The position numbers and the translations under genes were made by a program. From Vespula vulgaris (lineage: Eukaryota; Arthropoda; Insecta; Hymenoptera; Vespidae): 64,000 nucleotides of DNA. The stretch lies in assembly GCF_905475345.1 (NCBI RefSeq), contig NC_066589.1, forward strand, positions 3,281,501 to 3,345,500, read 5' to 3'. The notes beneath the pieces were generated by a model. It was not told where the DNA came from. It made no database searches and saw nothing but the letters and a program-made list of their open reading frames with translations. Numbering within the stretch: the stretch's first letter is position 1; the number at the start of each line of letters is the position of its first letter. Shown piece after piece: positions 54,215-64,000 of the stretch.

Positions 54215-57200
54215 ATGACGACTTTAACGACTAATAACGTCGAAGAGAGAGAAAAAAAAGATCGAAATCTGACGGAAATTGATCAAGTTATTTGTGAGGT
54301 GGACGATGATATTACATTGGAGGATCTGGCACCGGACGGTGGTTGGGGGTGGATGGTGGCTTTGGCGATGATCATCGTTCTTGTATGTGAATAACGACTG
54401 CTTAGAGAGCGATTTAAATTGGATTTTAAATTCAATCCATTTGTAAATGAAAGAATTTTGGAGTGTCTTAAATTCCTGTATTTTATGCAATTACAGGTCT
54501 ACGTACTTTTATCCAACTTGTGCATTACTTGTACAGTGAAGTACAATGTTGCCGGTGATTTATTTTCTAGAGCAATTACATAATATATTAAATTACCTCA
54601 AAAATTACCTTAAATATTCAAAGATACAAAATATTATATAATGTCAAACGTATAATACGAGAGGCGCGACAACGAGCCAAAATGAATCATTCGTTTCCGA
54701 ATGATGTTTCGTATGATTCGTGATTTCTATTTTGCAATTATATTAAATTTTTTGCAAGGTCCATTATTATTTCGCGATTAACGTCCATGGAATCAATTTT
54801 TGGATTCTTTTAATTATAGGCATCTAACAAATAATATCAATTATTTTTTCAGGTGACGACACTCGGACCGGCTTCGTCTTTCGCCATAATTTTCGGTGAT
54901 TTTCTCGTGACTACTGGTCAGACTGGAACTGCCATGACGCTCTTTAATTCCGTCTTCATGATCACTTTCTCCATCTCTAGTAAGTTGGAATCTGATAATT
55001 GCAAGTACTTTTTTAATGCAAGTATTACGACATGAAGTTCGCAATAACATAAAGATACGTTTGGGTTTTATGGAGAAGTTTGAGCATCTCGATATTTGAA
55101 AGAGAAATCAGTGAAAACATACCGAAAACAATAAAATACGATTTCTTCTGTTTCTTTTGAGAATAATCGTAGATTTTTATTTTTCATATTTGAATTTCAA
55201 TAATTTATGAAAAGAATTGTCGCCGTCCTTGAGAAAGATGAAACTGCAACTTTATGACTTTGCAATTTTATATATGGACCCGTTCTTATGTTAAGCACTG
55301 TTGTATTGCGATTTTCATTAGGCGCCAAGACGAGGAATAGTAAGTGCGAGACGTCGAGACACGAAGTATATTTGCGTACAAACAGAACAGTGTTGTAACG
55401 TGTCGTTAGACATGTGTGTCGAGTTCTCATTCGTAATACATATATATGCATATCATTAGCGAAGTGTAAACTGTAGTAAACTTGATCCTTGATCTACATA
55501 TCGTATGAATTCTACTATTGTTAAGAAGCCTTAATCGATTCTGTCTACGTTTCTGTGTTGTTTTATATATATGATCCAGTAAAAAATTTTCTCGGGAAGA
55601 TTTGAGTTCTTATGATTGCTTGAAATAACTTCGTGATGTATCGCTTGTATATATCTTGTATATTGTACAACGAATATAGTCGTTTTGATTATTGTATTAC
55701 GTATATGCATGTATAAGAAATTTTATGAAAATAAAATTATTTATAGAATAACGAGAAAGTTACAAATCGAAAAGATAAGATGATATCGGATAATCGAAAA
55801 AGCTAGTATGTTCGCATACGCCGTCAATTTGCACAAGAATTAATGTAGATTGTACTAAAAAAGCAAAACAGTAGCGATAAGAGAAGATGATGAACTGAAC
55901 AGTAGCTTGTGTGTTTTGCTTCTACAAAAACTTTTCCGATCTTGTATATAGATAGTCTAATAAGAAAATTTTTTTATATATTTCTTCTCTTTGCAAGGAA
56001 TTAAACAAAGTTTAGAAATTGTTAATCCATTCGTTGTATCTTTAAGAATATAATTAAGATCATGACAATTGAATGAACGAAATTTTAGCTTTGATTTATA
56101 TTTACAGGTTTACTAACGAATGCATTATTGAAGAAATATTCGATGAGACCAGTTGGAATCGCGGGTGCAATGTTCTTCTCCATACCAAACGTCGCATTGG
56201 CATTCGTTAATAATGTCTACGAAATGGCATTCATATTCTTTCTTCAAGGGATTGGAATAGGTCTTCTTATTACGATATGTAACACGAATTTCAACGCTTA
56301 TTTCGTGAAGAAACGTACCCGAGTGAGTGAAAACGAGACATTCGAAACATCGATATTAACGATATATTTTCGTTATTCTTTTTTAAGAGAGAGAAAGAGA
56401 GAGGGAGAATTCTACAGCAAAAGATTACATCGAAATAATTTTATGTCTCAGGTAATGAGCCTGGCTCAAACGATCACCGGTATGGGTGGCATCGCTTATC
56501 CCATTTGTATTGAAAAAATGATGTCAATGTACGGTTTTCGAGGTAATTTATTTAACGTAAATACATATGAAGAAAATATATTATTACACATATATTATAT
56601 ATTCACCGATTTATTACGCAGAAATAAAACATTATTAGATATTTATCGTGAGAAAAGTTTCTTATATAAACAAGTAAAAGATTATTAAATTCTTTAACGT
56701 TTAATTAAATTTAATTATTTTTTACTCGTAAAAAAATAATAACTAAAATTATCGATAAATCGTATCGACGATGGTAAGATTCAAAATTGGTTTTATCGAA
56801 TAAAACGATTTTACTTCTCTGTCTCTTTTTCAATAATTGTGAATTTCTTTATGCGTCGAAGGAACCGCGGCGTTGACAGGTGCTTTCAGTTTGAATTGCA
56901 TCGCCGGTATGACGATGATGCATCCGGTCGAGTGGCATGCCAGAGATCCGGCAGAGGTTCGTGCAGAGAGAATTCGCGAGGCTGACGAGAGAAAATCGAA
57001 AGAACTCGCTATATCGAAGCGACGTTCGACCATTCATGTCTATCAAGAGTCTGCATCGACCAGGAGATGTAGTTTACGTAGTTTAAAGGATGAGAGTTCC
57101 AACGAGGTTCCTCTGCTAATCGATTCTTACAAGGTTTTTATGTTTTCTCTTCTTCCTTTTCCTTTCGATCAGGTTAAAATGAATTGACCAAGTTCGACCT

Positions 57201-58409
57201 GTTTGTGAAATTAATTTTAGACTCATGCAAAGAAAGTCGCATCGATTTCCGAGCTTGAAAGTCCTCGTTTGAGATCGTCGTCCTTGTCGGCACGGGAAGC
57301 TTTGACTAGAAAATTCTCTGCCCTCTCGGCATCGAGCTTGACAAACTTGGCGAGTGGTGTCGGGGCTTTTACAGATATCAGACACAATCGTTTGGATAAA
57401 ATCACCAAGGTGGCCGATCAAAAGAAAGGAGACCAACACGAAGAAGTTCAGGGATTGTAAGCCTTACGCTTTCACTATTTTTCAATCTCACTTTATGTCA
57501 TTCTTATTCTGTTATTTATTTTCTTATCTTTTCTATAGAACAATGTCTAATATGTTATCCGAACTTTTGGAGATGTCTCTGATAAAAGATCGCTCGTTTT
57601 TGAACCTATGTTTCGGCATCAGTTTCGTTTTTACGAGCGATTTTACGTTTAGTTCACTACTGCCATTAATGTTGACCAATTATGGATATGATACAAGCGA
57701 TGCTGCTTTGGCTGTTATGGTTGGTGCTACAGCCGAATTGATTTCAAGAATTTTACTTGCTATTTTCACCGTTTTCGTCAATGTCAAAGCCCGATACTTG
57801 TTTTTCTTTGCCATGATTGCAATGTCGTTCGCTAAAGCAGGTAAAATTCTAAACTATAATTTAATAACGTACTAGTTTATAAATGTTCATAAACTATATC
57901 AAGAAAAGAATTTCCATAGAATTTATTAACGACTTATTTCTTAAAGGATTTTTAATTTTCGAAAATACCTTGATGGGCGCATTAGTAATGAACGCAGCGA
58001 TTGGAATGGTTCGTTCTTGGCTTCTAGTTCCTCAACCGTTAGTTATCATAGAGGATATTAGCATCGACAAATTTGCATCTGCTTATGGTATTTTTGCGGT
58101 TGTCAACGGTATCGTCTCGATTTTTGTAGGTCCCTTTATCGGTACGTTGTTCTCACAATTCTTTTGGTCATTTTTTAGTTATTGGTACATCTTTGTAATG
58201 ATTAGATCAAAATGTATAATATTTACATTTTACAATAAATTACAGGGTTTGTTAAGGATTGGACCGACAGCTACCGAGTTTGTCAATACGCTATGTTAGG
58301 AATGAATTCCATTTTCGTCATTCCATGGGCTTTGCAGTTTATTTTCGTAGATCTTTTAAAATGGAGGAAGGAGCGACGAAACAAAATTGTATCATCCTCC
58401 CTTAAATAA
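54215..58409 (+). CDS. Monocarboxylate-transporter-like MFS protein D (SLC16-type)
   Basis: Nine exons in phase: 54215-54382, 54853-54979, 56108-56322, 56452-56542, 56862-57133, 57221-57456, 57539-57840, 57947-58141 and 58246-58409, giving 589 aa. The acidic N-terminus leads into LAPDGGWGWMVALAMIIVL, the complete SLC16 signature. The second signature region is YFVKKRTRVMSLAQTITGMG. A large Ser/Arg-rich cytoplasmic loop (end of exon 5 and exon 6) separates the two six-helix halves and has many possible phosphorylation sites (RRSTIHVYQES, RLRSSSLS). It lies opposite to the A-C array and shares their terminal exon sizes (195 and 164 nt). The start is the first ATG of the open frame; an out-of-frame ATG at 54169 followed by a quick stop lies upstream. 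Substrate unknown. Confidence 0.88.
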
Positions 58410-59076
58410 CTCAAATGGAGAGAGATGGAGAAAGTAATTAGTATAAATATTCAATACTATAAGTGTACAGAAACTGAAGGCAGTGAACACGATAATGATA
58501 AATGTGTCAACGTTCTCTAGAAACAAGAAATAATTATACTCTCTATCGATTATATTACATCAATTATATATTATACCAATAATTTTATATGACGATTCGA
58601 ATCAATCGTTCATTTATACATACTTCGTGATAGAACGTTTATCTTATTCCTAGCTTATTTCTTATCTTGCATTTCTCCTGATTGCACAGTGAATGCAAAT
58701 CTTATTACACTTTCATGAAAACGAAATGCTTTTACATTGTAGACGAAGCATATTTGTATGAACAATAACATGGTTATATTTATACGTTAAGATCACGAAT
58801 GAAATAGATTTAATTTTCTAATTTTGTCGACTACTTCTTATTTTTTCAACTACTTTTCCGAATACACCAAAGATGAGGAGAACGTAGTAATTATCATTTT
58901 TATTTGCTTTGATGTAATGTTACAATTGTTGTCTGCGTTGATCTTATATTTTTTAAGCTATTCTTACTCTAAGTCTAAATTAAGAATATTAACTCGAGTA
59001 CATCCTTTGAAAATTATTTTACTGAAAAATAATAATTTATAATACGAGCGATATCGATCGTAGTTTAAGTACAACT
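58410..59076. other. Short gap between convergent transporter D and CYP4G genes
   Basis: 667 bp separate the two stop codons. It must hold the 3' UTR of transporter D. The short open frame at 58824-59042 is AT-rich and resembles no family. Confidence 0.65.
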
Positions 59077-62000
59077 TTATTGAACAACTTTTTGGCGTGG
59101 CTCGATTTTTATTTTGAAACCATCAGTTCTCTTCAAAATAATATCAACCTGCAGTTGAAAATCTTCTTCAGACACATCGGCTAGAATCCTATAGTTTCTT
59201 AGAATTGTTGATATAAGTACTTTTAGCTTTAATAATGCGTACTTACGTCCCACGCAGGATCTTTAAAATAATTGTACAGTTATTTAAAATCTGATTCAGA
59301 CAAAAGCTAGAAAGATACTCCGATAAATTTTAACAGCTTACCTGGGACCTGCGCTGAAAGGTATGAAAGAATAATAATGCCTCTGTTGCATTTTTTCTGG
59401 TAAAAAGTTATCTGGATTAAATTTGTTCGGATTTGAATAAAATTCTGGCATGCGATGAATTTTATAAGGCGGTATTATGATTCTACATCCCGAAGGTAAA
59501 ATATTGTTATTGCTGGCTGTAGAAAAAAAATGTTATGGATAAGCATTGTATTGATAAATAAAACGATATATTTACGTAATAATTATTAAACATTACCTAG
59601 TTGTACGTCTTCGTTAAGAACTCTCGCTATCGCTGGGACCGGTGGGAAAAGTCGCAAGGTTTCTAAAATAACTCTTTCTAAATATTTCATTTCAATAGTA
59701 TCTTGAAATGTGCATGGTCGATCTGATCCTTTGAATATCTCATTTAATTCTTCCATAACTTGCTCCTGAAAGAAATGTTTCCTTTTTCATACACGTGAAA
59801 GAAAATTAAAAGATTATGATCAAAAGAAAGTAGATGAAACGAAAAAATTATATCGCAAATTTCTTAGCAATCGATATATGGATATCGAAATACAAGCGAT
59901 AGTCATTTGATATGGCTGATTTGTAACATACTTTCTTATACACTAATAACCTGTACATTTTTCGTAATTATTTCATTGCTATTGAAATGGGCAACGCCGA
60001 AAATGGAAAGTCATTATTTATGAAATACTGTTCAACCTGTCATACGTTCGATAAAGATGGCAAACATAAAATAGGTCCTAATCTTTTTGGGGTCGTAGGC
60101 AGATCATGTGCCAGTACGTATATTCCTCACGAAATGTATAATTATCTGATTCATTCTTAATCAAAGAATCATCGCGAGATTTTTTTTAAAGATATTGATC
60201 GTTTGTATAGCCAAGCCTGGATTCTCGTATACGGAACATATGAAAAAGAAAGCTTGTACATGGGACGAAGATACTTTGAACATTTATTTGGAGAATCCGA
60301 AGAAATTTGTACCAGGCACAAAAATGGTATTCGGTGGCATAAAGAAAAGTGAAGAGCGAGCAGACGTAATAGCATTTTTAAAGACATTAAAATAAAGCAA
60401 GGACTTTCAAAGAACGTGGTTACTTACTGCAATCGGATATTTGTATAAATATGTATCATGATTATTTATGACTTGATAGTTACTTACTTGAATATCTTGA
60501 TGAGCTCCCAAGATACAGAGAACGAAGCTGGAACCTGCTGCCGTAGTATCGTGACCCTAAAATAAGATAAACGACTTTATTTTCTGAGCTCTTTCTCTTT
60601 CAATCAATTTTACCTCGAACATTATGGTGTCGACTTCTTCTTTAATTTCTTCTTCGGTAAGATTAGTACCCGTTCTCGCGAGCTCGAGCATCTGATCCAA
60701 GAAAGCCATACGTCTTTTTTCTCCTATATCATTTTCATCGATTTCGTCGAGATCATCCTTAACGTAATGCAATTTCGTATACTTTTTTTCTGGTTTATCA
60801 TCTTTATTCTTATTAATTTTTTCCGTTTTTTCTTTATCAGTTTGAGATATCTCAGTAGATACCATTGGATGTGAATTCAGAACTTCTGCTTTTTTTTGTT
60901 TTATCAATCGTGTTGTCAGACCGTGAATTATGTTCAAAAGTTTTTTTTGTTCGATCCCATACTTCGTCCAATTGAAGTATGTGTCGAATCTTAACAACAA
61001 CTTGTATTGCCTTAGATGGATAATATTGCACATTCTGTATAAAAGGAAAGGAAGTTATGAATAAGTATACAAATAACAAAGGTATATTACTTCATTAAAT
61101 AAAAATAGGAATAACGTGATCAAATATCCGTGCATAATAATAGAAGAATATGTACTTCATTACAGCCATGGCGTAATCGAAACTGTTCTTCTCCTTTTGA
61201 ATTCCTCTAACACCCATAGCGGTTTCCATTAAAATATCGACCGTTATTGCCGACAAATAATCGTGACAATCAAACTCTTTGCCAACTTGATCTCGTAATC
61301 TTTTTACCAAAGTCCAGCTATTCTCGTAAAATAATGGTACAAACGATTTTAATACACTAATATGAAATGCGGGTGCTATAATTTTCCTGTGAGAGTACCA
61401 TTTTTGACCGTTGCTAATTAATAAACCATCACCTAACCACGGCTTGAAAAATCTGAAAAGAATACCCTTTGTTTTATAAAACTTGATTACAATGGAATTA
61501 TCGATTCTTTCTTTTTCATAGCAGGAAATGTTTCTCACGATAATGAAATGAATTTTCTATATATTTACTGAGATTATAATAGAGTTATAAAAATGTACCA
61601 ACGATAAACACGCCAGCAATTTAACATATGTATAATATATTTAATTTGGATTTGTATTTGGTATTCCAACCTGTATTCCGGAGATTTGGTTACGTGAACA
61701 TGACTGCTGAGAATGATTTCGACATCACGCGGATCCGTGAGAAATACGAATAACTTCGATCCTAAGAAAGCACGAACAGTGGGTCCGTAAATATCCATCT
61801 TTAACAAAGTTGGTAGGACATCTTTTGGCTGAATATTTCTTACTAGCAATGCGTTTCCAAAAAACGGAACAGTTGGAGGTCCTAAGGAAATATATCATAT
61901 AAAATATATTATACAAGATATAATACATATATACAGGATATAATTAAAATACATGAGAAGATTTTAGAAATGGATTTCTCATATATAAAGAGGATAAGTA

Positions 62001-62393
62001 GGTTTTATCAATATAAATCCGAGGATGCTTCATTTCTAAGTTATAAAACTTTCACATATGATCTTAGTGTACTCCGATTATGTACATTTTATTCGCTAGA
62101 ATTAAATCTGAGACATTAGTTACATTATGCTCAAATATGTAACCATTTCCATTGAAATTTTTATTATAACATCTATAAATAGATTACCGTGTTCTACGTA
62201 AGATTTTTTTTGCTTATTATTTCCATGTATATATTATAAAAAATAAAATATTACCTGGAAGTTTTTTTCCATATTTAACAAGTCGTGATGTTTCCATATA
62301 GTGGTAAATTATAGTTAGAACGACGATTACTGTCACCAAGGGATAAAATCCCAAAATTGATAAAAAAGACGATGCAATTGGGACTGCTTCCAT
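59077..62393 (-). CDS. CYP4G: CYP4G-family cytochrome P450 (oxidative decarbonylase of cuticular hydrocarbon synthesis)
   Basis: Eight exons in phase, transcription order: 62255-62393, 61671-61881, 61156-61452, 60614-61034, 60488-60556, 59597-59765, 59342-59516 and 59077-59260, giving 554 aa, typical for CYP4G. An N-terminal anchor and the LPGPPTVPFFGN hinge are present. The I-helix is GHDTTAAG (357-364), ExxR is ETLR (414-417), and the haem loop is FSAGPRSCVG with ligand Cys496. A charged insertion of about 50 residues (270-320), ending DDLDEIDENDIGEKRR, is the hallmark of CYP4G. CYP4G enzymes turn long-chain aldehydes into hydrocarbons in oenocytes at the ER, with NADPH-P450 reductase, for waterproofing and chemical communication. 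The fifth intron holds a cytochrome c gene on the other strand. AATAAA (59081-59076) overlaps the stop codon. Confidence 0.95.
59987..60395 (+). CDS. Divergent cytochrome c nested antisense in a CYP4G intron
   Basis: Two exons, 59987-60113 and 60211-60395 (phase-1 intron of 97 bp with GTACGT and TTGTATAG borders), encode 103 aa. The haem attachment site is CSTCH (Cys15, Cys18, axial His19). The second axial ligand is Met81 in PGTKM. Other family segments are GKHKIGPNLFGVVGR, PGFSYT, TWDEDTLNIYLENPKK and ERADVIAFLK. Length and spacing match soluble mitochondrial cytochrome c, which carries electrons from complex III to IV and can signal apoptosis. It is divergent, with SCATKP where KTGQAP is usual and an extra Cys58. 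Insects can carry a second, germline-biased cytochrome c, so that role is possible. It lies wholly within the 722-bp CYP4G intron (59766-60487) on the opposite strand. AATAAA (60391-60396) overlaps its stop codon. Confidence 0.9.
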
Positions 62394-62598
62394 GTTATGA
62401 AACTTTCTTTATCAAATTTCTTTTAAGATATTTTAATTACACTTCAACAATACATAAACACTTTACTCGGATATTTTTATTTTGTTTATCTGACAAACCA
62501 AGTAGAAATTATTAAAATGGTTTCATCCAATAATTTTTCTCTCTTCTGTTATTTCGATTGATTACTAGCGAAAATCATTCACTGAAGACGCATTCAAT

Positions 62599-62633
62599 AA
62601 TGACTAGCTTTTTCGGCTTTATATGCTTTTATA
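62599..62633 (-). promoter_or_regulatory. Candidate TATA promoter of the CYP4G gene
   Basis: On the minus strand TATAAAAG (62633-62626) lies about 32 bp upstream of TCATT, with the predicted +1 A at 62601. That would give an unspliced 5' UTR of about 208 bases to the ATG at 62393. TCAGT (62582-62578) about 20 bp further on is an alternative initiator with poorer spacing. Strong TATA promoters are common for highly expressed tissue-specific genes such as CYP4G. Confidence 0.4.
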
Positions 62634-62900
62634 ATCATTTCATTGGTAAGACTGTCTGTATTGTGGAATTTATACATTGACCTTAAACCTCTTCCATCCG
62701 TTTTAAATTGTAAAGATCCGTCATAATGGAAAATCTTCGTCGATAACATCAAATCTACCATGTGAAATAGAATATATTTATCATTGTCTACGTTTTAGTT
62801 TTTATTCCAATATATTATTTCGCAAAAGATTGTATTGATATTAAATTATACAAAAAAACATGCGTGCTATATCCATACACAATTAAATTTTCGTATGTAT

Positions 62901-62991
62901 GTATTAATTATACATTAATATTGTGTAAAGCGTCTTAATCATATTATGTGTAATTCGTATTAATTATACATTAATATTGTGTAAAGCGTCT
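62901..62991. repeat. 35-bp direct repeat, period 56 bp
   Basis: Identical 35-base copies at 62901-62935 and 62957-62991 (beginning GTATTAATTATACATTAATA and ending AAAGCGTCT) are separated by 21 bp. They lie 500-600 bp upstream of the CYP4G start codon and look like a recent local duplication. Confidence 0.85.
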
Positions 62992-64000
62992 ATATGGCAT
63001 GTGTCAATCGAATTAATTTTATGCGTAAGAAAAAATGTTTTATTTTTAACGCTCTTTCTATGAACGTTTTTGATGATAGTACTATAAGTATGTATTTACC
63101 ATTACAATCCCGAATAATCGGAAATAAATAAAATGTGTGTTCAAAATTCATAATTAGCTTAAGATAACGTGGAAAAAAAAATGTGGAAAATTTTCGATAA
63201 TTTTATTGATGTTATGTAAATGAAGCAAAAAAGTGACTGATAAAAATAGAATCATGAACGTCGCTACTGACATAGGTCTATAATAGAATTAACCATGAAT
63301 TTATAAAACAGAGAACATTTGTTATTCGTAAGGGTAAGAAAACGATTAACAATTTATTTCTGGGTCATCGAAGCATAGAAAAATACTCGCGGAAATGATG
63401 TAGCAAAGTACCCCCTGCATAGAACGTGTTCAGAAAATAACCCTCGAAAGCCAATGAAAAAACAACAAAGAGGGAAAGGGAAGAAGAAAGATACAATAGA
63501 CGAGAGAAGGATAGAAAGAGAGAAAATGAGAAGAGAAACCGTTCCCTTCGTGGTCGACCAAGAGCAATTTCACGAAATTACAGAATTATCGATGGCCACC
63601 CTTTATTACTGCCGGTGGCTAGTACTACACACGTTTCCGGCTTAACATGATTATTCATCAAAGACAGGTAAAAATTTAGGGGAACGTTTGGTAATCATCG
63701 TGTAGGTTAGTATCGAGTCTTTGTTCTCTATACGTGGACTTAACTTGGATGTAGGTCTCATACAGAAAATTTTTTGCGAAGCGAAATAAGAGATATTGTT
63801 ATGTTTAGTGGCATAATTAAAGTGATCTTTTCTTGATCAATTAACCTTTAGAAATATCAAAAATTTAATATCAAGCGCAGATTATGAACAGAATATTAAA
63901 TTTTATTGACTTTACAGATTTTTGAGCTGACTATTTGATTGACTGGATTGGAATAATGAATGTTGCGTCATAGAATTAAATCATTGCAAGTGGAAATTCC

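Larger units (their letters stand above)
62394..64000. other. Upstream region of CYP4G and right edge of window
   Basis: No coding exon was recognised. It holds the candidate CYP4G promoter, a 35-bp direct repeat (62901-62991), and a purine-rich stretch near 63450-63540 followed by more balanced sequence to about 63640 with an unconvincing 63-codon frame. Confidence 0.55.

Noticed and set aside
59241..59246. Perfect GTAAGT donor-like site inside the last CYP4G exon (minus strand)
   Set aside because: Reading straight through gives the conserved CVGRKYALLKLKVL continuation of the haem loop, so no intron is present there.
63454..63645. 63-codon open frame starting with a Lys/Arg/Glu-rich run
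   Set aside because: The charged part derives from a polypurine tract; there is no family resemblance or splice support.

Overview
This is nuclear DNA from an animal, almost certainly a holometabolous insect and most likely a hymenopteran (bee, wasp or ant). The reasons are strongly AT-rich intergenic DNA with GA, CA and TA microsatellites, short GT-AG introns, and insect gene families: a CYP4G cytochrome P450, a peritrophin-type chitin-binding protein and arthropod SLC16-type transporters. No bacterial, viral or intact transposon genes were recognised. All exon models were assembled by hand from splice signals and reading-phase continuity. No transcript or database was available.

Layout. 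Positions 1-14090 hold no supportable coding gene; a few GC-richer islands there may be promoters or 5' UTR exons. At 14091-16652 (+) is a complete eight-exon Rabin8/Sec2-type Rab exchange factor. At 18293-20533 (-) is a complete eight-exon CYP2-clan P450, followed by a single-exon two-domain chitin-binding protein at 21774-22250 (-). A mostly non-coding stretch follows, with a candidate 56-codon small ORF and a plausible TATA promoter plus tiny first coding exon (24436-24922). These may belong to a long proline- and Ser/Asn/Gln-rich secreted protein of unknown function at 28464-31864 (+).

From 33.5 to 58.4 kb lies a cluster of four monocarboxylate-transporter-like MFS genes: A, B and C on the minus strand and D on the plus strand. 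They share exon lengths and intron phases, which shows descent by tandem duplication. Between A and B is the frameshifted relic of a fifth copy (37733-38031), which lacks an intron that all four neighbours keep.

The right end (59077-62393, -) is a complete CYP4G-family P450, the type that makes cuticular hydrocarbons in oenocytes. Its 722-bp fifth intron contains a complete two-exon cytochrome c gene on the opposite strand (59987-60395, +). This nested, divergent cytochrome c and the MCT array with its relic are the most interesting parts of the window.
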